8,434 nt of DNA from CAZDUS01 sp964508705 (GTDB lineage: Bacteria; Verrucomicrobiota; Kiritimatiellia; CAIKKV01; CAITUY01). The stretch is from contig CAZDUS010000060.1 in assembly GCA_964508705.1 (NCBI GenBank), positions 1-8,434 of the forward strand, read 5' to 3'. Shown one piece after another: positions 5,460-8,434 of this stretch. A program made the translations under genes and the position numbers. Under the pieces are notes generated by a model. The model saw nothing but the letters and a program-made list of their open reading frames with translations. It was not told where the DNA came from and did not search any database. Position 1 is the first letter of the stretch; every line of letters begins with the position of its first letter.

Positions 5460-5825
5460 ATGATTCAGGAAGAAACAAATCTTGATGTGGCGGATAATAC
5501 CGGCGCACGTGTGGCGCGATGTTTCCGTTTAATCGGTCAGAGGAAGCGATTTGCTCACATCGGCGATGTGATCCGAGTTGCTATCAAGGAAGCGCAGCCG
5601 GCCGGTATTGTGAAGAAAGGCCAGGTTTGCAGAGCCATCATTGTCAGGACCTCGCAGCCGATTCGTCGTCCGGATGGTTCAACGGTCCGGTTTGATAATA
5701 ATGCGGTGGTGCTGGTGGATGAAAAGTTGAATCCACTAGGGACAAGAATATTTGGACCGGTGGCCCGCGAGCTACGTGAAAAGAATTACATGAAAATTAT
5801 CTCGCTGGCGCCCGAGGTGCTATAA
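5460..5825 (+). CDS. rplN: 50S ribosomal protein L14
   Basis: L14 sits at the subunit interface, forms bridges with 16S rRNA and is the docking site of the silencing factor RsfS in many bacteria. The 121-aa protein begins MIQEETNLDVADNTGARVA and carries VKKGQVCRAIIVRT, then RPDGSTVRFDNNAVVLVDEK and LNPLGTRIFGPVARELREK, which is the family signature region. The length is one residue short of the common 122. The ATG follows CGGAAG with about 7-nt spacing. Its stop is immediately followed by AAGGGG, which serves rplX. Confidence 0.98.
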   Translation: MIQEETNLDVADNTGARVARCFRLIGQRKRFAHIGDVIRVAIKEAQPAGIVKKGQVCRAIIVRTSQPIRRPDGSTVRFDNNAVVLVDEKLNPLGTRIFGPVARELREKNYMKIISLAPEVL

Positions 5826-5835
5826 TAAGGGGCTT

Positions 5836-6147
5836 ATGAATATCCGACGAAATGACATCGTAATGGTGACCCGTGGCCGTGATCGCGGCAAACAGGGTAA
5901 AGTTTTACAAGTGATGGCTGAAGCGGGGCGCGCTGTGGTTGAAGGTGTAAATCTGGTAACCAAGCACGTTCGTAAGTCGCAGGACAATCCTCAAGGTGGT
6001 ATTGTCCGTAAGGAAGCGGCGATTTCGCTGGCCAATCTCATGTTGTTCTGCGCGCAGTGCAAAAAGGGTGTACGCACGCAACGCGTGATCGAGGGCGGAA
6101 AGCGTATTCGTAAATGTAAACGTTGCGGTCAGGCGTTTGAATCGTAA
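5836..6147 (+). CDS. rplX: 50S ribosomal protein L24 with C-terminal zinc ribbon
   Basis: L24 is an assembly initiator that binds the 5' part of 23S rRNA near the tunnel exit. A KOW motif occupies residues 5-39 (NDIVMVTRGRDRGKQGKVLQ and the VVEGVN strand). The C-terminal half holds a four-cysteine zinc ribbon, C72-x2-C75 and C94-x2-C97, a form found in many but not all bacteria; E. coli L24 lacks the complete set. At 103 aa the length is normal. AAGGGG (5827-5832) precedes ATG 5836 at close spacing. Confidence 0.97.
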   Translation: MNIRRNDIVMVTRGRDRGKQGKVLQVMAEAGRAVVEGVNLVTKHVRKSQDNPQGGIVRKEAAISLANLMLFCAQCKKGVRTQRVIEGGKRIRKCKRCGQAFES

Positions 6148-6155
6148 GGTGTGCT

Positions 6156-6701
6156 ATGATTGGACTTAAGCAAAAGTATAAGAATGAGATTGTTCCGGCA
6201 TTAATGAAATCGCTGGGATGCAAGAATGTGATGGAAGTTCCCCGCTTGCTAAAGATCACTGTAAACATGGGGTTCAATTCCGCGGTTGAAAAGGATGCGA
6301 TCAAGGCCATTGCCGAGGATTTGGCGGCAATAACTGGCCAGCGGCCGGTAATTACCAAGGCGCGGAAGAGCATTTCAAATTTCAAGCTTCGCCAAGGGAT
6401 GCCTGTTGGGGCGAAGGTGACGTTACGCGGTGACATTATGTATGAATTTGCTGAACGTTTGATTCACGCAACTTTACCGCGCATTCGTGACTTTCGTGGC
6501 TTGAGCCCGAAGGGGTTTGATGGCCGTGGGAGCTATACTTTTGGGCTCCATGAACAAACTATTTTTCCGGAGATTGACCCGGATAAATGTAAGAAGGTAC
6601 AAGGTATGAACGTGACGATGGTCACGTCGTCGCCGATGGATAAGCGCGCGCGCGAGTTGCTCACGCTTTTAGGTGTTCCATTCGCGAAGTCGCAGAAATA
6701 G
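6156..6701 (+). CDS. rplE: 50S ribosomal protein L5
   Basis: L5 binds 5S rRNA and the central protuberance and contacts P-site tRNA. The 181-aa protein shows VPRLLKITVNMGF (about 28-40), ITGQRPVITKARKSISNFKL and RQGMPVGAKVTLRG. It continues with LPRIRDFRGLSPKGFDGRGS and the C-terminal RARELLTLLGVPF. Length is close to the usual 179-180. AAGGTG (6146-6151), overlapping the rplX stop, lies 4 nt before ATG 6156. In E. coli this start region carries the S8 repressor site; I see no clear match to that structure here. Confidence 0.98.
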   Translation: MIGLKQKYKNEIVPALMKSLGCKNVMEVPRLLKITVNMGFNSAVEKDAIKAIAEDLAAITGQRPVITKARKSISNFKLRQGMPVGAKVTLRGDIMYEFAERLIHATLPRIRDFRGLSPKGFDGRGSYTFGLHEQTIFPEIDPDKCKKVQGMNVTMVTSSPMDKRARELLTLLGVPFAKSQK

Positions 6702-6709
6702 ATCACGTC

Positions 6710-6726
6710 AGGAGGGATTACGTTTG
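6710..6726 (+). promoter_or_regulatory. Shine-Dalgarno and TTG start of rpsN
   Basis: AGGAGGG (6710-6716), the strongest Shine-Dalgarno match in the window, is followed after 7 nt by TTG at 6724-6726. Starting there gives exactly the 61 residues of zinc-type S14, beginning with the expected AKxS. The upstream in-frame codons at 6673-6723 encode a non-homologous stretch inside rplE and are not part of the protein. Confidence 0.88.
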
Positions 6727-6909
6727 GCCAAGATATCACAGGAAGTCAAAGCGAGTCGCACGCCGAAGTTTAGTGCGCGTCGCTATAACCGCTGCAAGCG
6801 CTGTGGACGACGACATGCTTACATGAGAAAGTTCCAGGTATGCCGCATATGTTTCAGGGAGTTGGCCTCGAATGGATTGATTCCCGGGGTAATTAAGGCG
6901 AGCTGGTGA
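6724..6909 (+). CDS. rpsN: 30S ribosomal protein S14, zinc-binding (type Z)
   Basis: S14 binds the 30S head near S3 and S10. Read from TTG 6724 the protein has 61 residues, the exact length of the zinc-binding short form (also called RpsZ). The zinc ribbon is complete: C24-x2-C27 and C40-x2-C43, at the same positions as in Thermus S14. The flanks are the expected RYNRCKRCGRRHAYMRKFQV before, and RELASNGLIPGVIKASW after. A start farther upstream would add residues from the overlapping end of rplE. It lies 22 nt after rplE and 12 nt before rpsH. A zinc-free paralogue used under zinc limitation might exist elsewhere, but none is in this window. Confidence 0.97.
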   Translation: MAKISQEVKASRTPKFSARRYNRCKRCGRRHAYMRKFQVCRICFRELASNGLIPGVIKASW

Positions 6910-6921
6910 AATGGAGAGTCT

Positions 6922-7320
6922 ATGAGTTTGTCGGATCCAATTAGTGACATGTTGAATCGTATACGGAATGCATCATCAGCGGGGCTAAAGGCGGCTGAGG
7001 TGGACTATTCCACGTTGAAAAACGAAATTGCCGCAATCATGAAACGGGAAGGTTTCATTCGGGATGTGGCCGTAGAAGGTGAAGGTCTCGGGAGGACCCT
7101 GCGACTTGTCATGAAGTACGGCTCTGATAAGAAGCCTGTAATTACCGGGTTGAAGCGCGTTAGCCGACCTGGATTACGGCGCTATGTGGGATTTGATGAA
7201 ATTCCCAGAGTGCTTGGAGGGATGGGGATCGCCATCTTGAGCACTCCGGCTGGCGTTATGACGGACACAGAAGCACGCGCGAAGCGCGTTGGAGGAGAGC
7301 TGCTTTGTCAGATATGGTAG
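6922..7320 (+). CDS. rpsH: 30S ribosomal protein S8
   Basis: S8 binds helix 21 of 16S rRNA early in assembly and in E. coli represses the spc operon. The 132-aa protein begins MSLSDPISDMLNRIRNASSA, has the central TLKNEIAAIMKREGFIRDV, and ends with the signature GIAILSTPAGVMTDTEAR and GGELLCQIW (about 103-132). The length is normal. GGAGAG (6913-6918) precedes ATG 6922. The gene is followed by the longest gap in the window (84 nt), which contains a hairpin, so expression of rplF and later genes may be tuned separately. Confidence 0.97.
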   Translation: MSLSDPISDMLNRIRNASSAGLKAAEVDYSTLKNEIAAIMKREGFIRDVAVEGEGLGRTLRLVMKYGSDKKPVITGLKRVSRPGLRRYVGFDEIPRVLGGMGIAILSTPAGVMTDTEARAKRVGGELLCQIW

Positions 7321-7353
7321 GCAAGCGCCTTCAGGAATGTCGGTAAAGCATAG

Positions 7354-7389
7354 TTGGAGCCTTGAACGTCGAGGCTCATAATAGGTGTT
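7354..7389 (+). promoter_or_regulatory. Possible weak internal promoter before rplF
   Basis: TTGGAG (7354-7359) and CATAAT (7377-7382) are separated by 17 nt, the ideal sigma-70 spacing. The -10 matches consensus at five of six bases, the -35 at three of six. Transcription would begin near 7389 and give rplF a leader of about 16 nt that keeps its ribosome-binding site. This is a pattern match only and could be chance. Confidence 0.25.
7357..7377 (+). promoter_or_regulatory. 9-bp hairpin in the rpsH–rplF gap
   Basis: GAGCCTTGA (7357-7365), loop ACG and TCGAGGCTC (7369-7377) pair over nine positions with a single U·G wobble. It is the strongest stem-loop in any gap of this window. What follows is ATAATAGG rather than a T-run, so it is not a classical terminator. 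It lies 27 nt ahead of the rplF start and does not cover its Shine-Dalgarno. An mRNA processing or stability element, or a protein-binding site, is possible. Confidence 0.5.
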
Positions 7390-7404
7390 AAAGAGGGAAC
7401 GAGA

Positions 7405-7938
7405 ATGTCAAGAATCGGCAAGAAACCGGTGGTAATCCCAGCGGGTGTGACCGTGAAAGTGGATGGTCAGCGCGTGTCGGTCAAGGGACCAAAGGGTGAA
7501 TTGGAATTGATGATGCCGCCACTAGTCGCGGTTGAGTCTAAGGATGGATCTGTGCTTGTTTCGGCCCGAGAGGATTCGACGGCAGGACGAAGTCAGCATG
7601 GTTTGTCGCGCAGTCTGGTCGCGAACATGATTGAAGGAGTGTCGAAGGGTTATTCGATCGAGTTGGAATTGCAAGGGGTTGGATTCCGAGCGGCGGTGCA
7701 GGGTAGTAAGATAACCATGACGATCGGGTATTCAAATCCAATTGAATTTGTCGCTCCTAAAGGGATAACGCTTGCCGTTAAGGAAAGCATTATCACGGTC
7801 AGCGGTTCGGACAAACAGCAGGTGGGTGACGTTGCGGCCAGAATACGGTCCTACTATCCTCCTGAGCCCTACAAGGGAAAAGGAATTCGTTACAAAGGTG
7901 AACATGTCAAGCGTAAAGCCGGAAAGACGGTGGCCTAA
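7405..7938 (+). CDS. rplF: 50S ribosomal protein L6
   Basis: L6 lies near the GTPase-associated centre and the sarcin-ricin loop. The 177-aa protein begins MSRIGKKPVVIPAGVTVKVD, repeats the two L6 beta-sheet units, and carries RSQHGLSRSLVANMIEGVSK at about 62-81. QGVGFRAAVQG starts the second unit, and the family signature PPEPYKGKGIRY is at 152-163. The length is typical. AGAGGGA (7392-7398) is 6 nt before ATG 7405. It opens a sub-cluster (rplF-rplR-rpsE) after the 84-nt gap. Confidence 0.98.
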   Translation: MSRIGKKPVVIPAGVTVKVDGQRVSVKGPKGELELMMPPLVAVESKDGSVLVSAREDSTAGRSQHGLSRSLVANMIEGVSKGYSIELELQGVGFRAAVQGSKITMTIGYSNPIEFVAPKGITLAVKESIITVSGSDKQQVGDVAARIRSYYPPEPYKGKGIRYKGEHVKRKAGKTVA

Positions 7939-7941
7939 CCT

Positions 7942-8295
7942 ATGAAGACAGGTGATCGTAAAGTAAGTAGGCAAAGACGGCATGCTCGTGTCCGCAAGGT
8001 TATAAGTGGCACGGCAGAACGTCCGCGGTTAAGCGTAATGATTTCGAACAAGCATATTTATGCGCAAATCATAAATGATGAGATGTCGAAAACATTGGTT
8101 TCGGTTTCTTCGGCAGGGAATGATGCTTCCGGCAAGAAGAATATTGATGGAGCAAAACAAATTGGCCAACGCGTTGCGGAATTGGCCAAAAAAGTGGGAA
8201 TAACGGAAATCGTTTTTGACCGGGGTGGTTTCAAGTATCACGGCAGGGTTAAAGCGATTGCTGACGCGGTGCGTGAAGCAGGTTTTAAATTTTAG
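7942..8295 (+). CDS. rplR: 50S ribosomal protein L18
   Basis: L18 binds 5S rRNA in the central protuberance together with L5. The 117-aa protein, the usual length, has RQRRHARVRKVISGTAERPR, then LSVMISNKHIYAQIIND, a helix AKQIGQRVAELAKKVGITEI, and the conserved VFDRGGFKYHGRVKAIADAV ending REAGFKF. In many L18 proteins the second block reads VFRSNKHIY; here it is VMISNKHIY, so a commonly basic residue is replaced by Ile33 or its neighbour. ATG 7942 is 3 nt after the rplF stop with only a weak ribosome-binding site (GGTGG inside rplF), so coupling to rplF is likely. Confidence 0.97.
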   Translation: MKTGDRKVSRQRRHARVRKVISGTAERPRLSVMISNKHIYAQIINDEMSKTLVSVSSAGNDASGKKNIDGAKQIGQRVAELAKKVGITEIVFDRGGFKYHGRVKAIADAVREAGFKF

Positions 8296-8306
8296 CACGC
8301 AAAGCA

Positions 8307-8434
8307 ATGAAAGGTCAGGCAGAAGTGACAAAAGTACGAACAGTGGTTGAAGTCGGGTCGGCGCCGTCTTCGGATGTTGAGGAACGCGTGGTGTTTGTCA
8401 ATCGCTGTGCAAAGGTGGTCAAAGGTGGCCGCCG
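8307..8434 (+). CDS. rpsE: 30S ribosomal protein S5 (partial, 3' end missing)
   Basis: S5 contributes to decoding accuracy and lies at the mRNA entry pore with S3 and S4. From ATG 8307 the window encodes 42 full codons: a variable, acidic N-terminal segment, then EERVVFVNRCAKVVKGGRR, the start of the double-stranded RNA-binding domain. The product should be about 170 residues, so most of the gene lies downstream. The gene follows rplR after 11 nt, and I see no good Shine-Dalgarno before this ATG, so the start is the least certain of the set; coupling to rplR would explain its absence. Confidence 0.93.
   Translation, partial: MKGQAEVTKVRTVVEVGSAPSSDVEERVVFVNRCAKVVKGGR

Noticed and set aside
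4982..5461. Long antisense open frame opposite rpmC and rpsQ (159 codons)
   Set aside because: It lies wholly over well-supported ribosomal genes, its translation is low-complexity Ser/Leu/Arg-rich with no family resemblance, and it lacks a convincing ribosome-binding site.
5818..5826. TGCTATAAT, a perfect extended -10 promoter element at the end of rplN
   Set aside because: No -35 match lies at the right distance, the sequence encodes the last rplN residues and stop, and a transcript starting about 7 nt later would lose the rplX ribosome-binding site.

Overview
The window is an uninterrupted stretch of a bacterial S10–spc ribosomal-protein operon, read entirely on the + strand. It begins inside rpsJ (S10) and ends inside rpsE (S5). 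The order is rpsJ, rplC, rplD, rplW, rplB, rpsS, [one non-ribosomal gene], rplV, rpsC, rplP, rpmC, rpsQ, rplN, rplX, rplE, rpsN, rpsH, rplF, rplR, rpsE. Genes are packed tightly: rplC/rplD and rplD/rplW share ATGA stop-start overlaps, rpsC and rplP overlap by 17 nt, and most other gaps are under 40 nt. No convincing terminator is visible, so one long transcript is the simplest reading.

The sequence suggests a Gram-negative-type bacterium, plausibly of the PVC group (Verrucomicrobiota/Kiritimatiellota-like). This rests on recalled sequence flavour: NRCAKVVKGGRR in S5, the MPLMPKRVKHR start of L16, a zinc-ribbon S14 of 61 residues and an L24 with a C-terminal zinc ribbon. It is an inference, not a proof of lineage.

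The main oddity is at 3016-3486. Between rpsS and rplV, which are normally adjacent, lies a gene for a protein of about 156 residues with a hydrophobic N-terminal export segment, a regular heptad coiled coil and a small C-terminal beta domain resembling the FlgT C-terminal type. It is not a ribosomal protein. Its arginine codons differ sharply from those of its neighbours, and its 50-nt leader contains competing base-pairing options that involve its own Shine-Dalgarno sequence. It is the best candidate here for something undescribed: an envelope protein locked into the ribosomal operon.

Smaller points are the TTG starts of rpsC and rpsN, each 7 nt behind a strong Shine-Dalgarno sequence, a hairpin before rpsC, and an 84-nt rpsH–rplF gap holding a 9-bp hairpin and a possible weak promoter. 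The other genes are ordinary members of their families, and together they make much of the S10–spc share of both ribosomal subunits.
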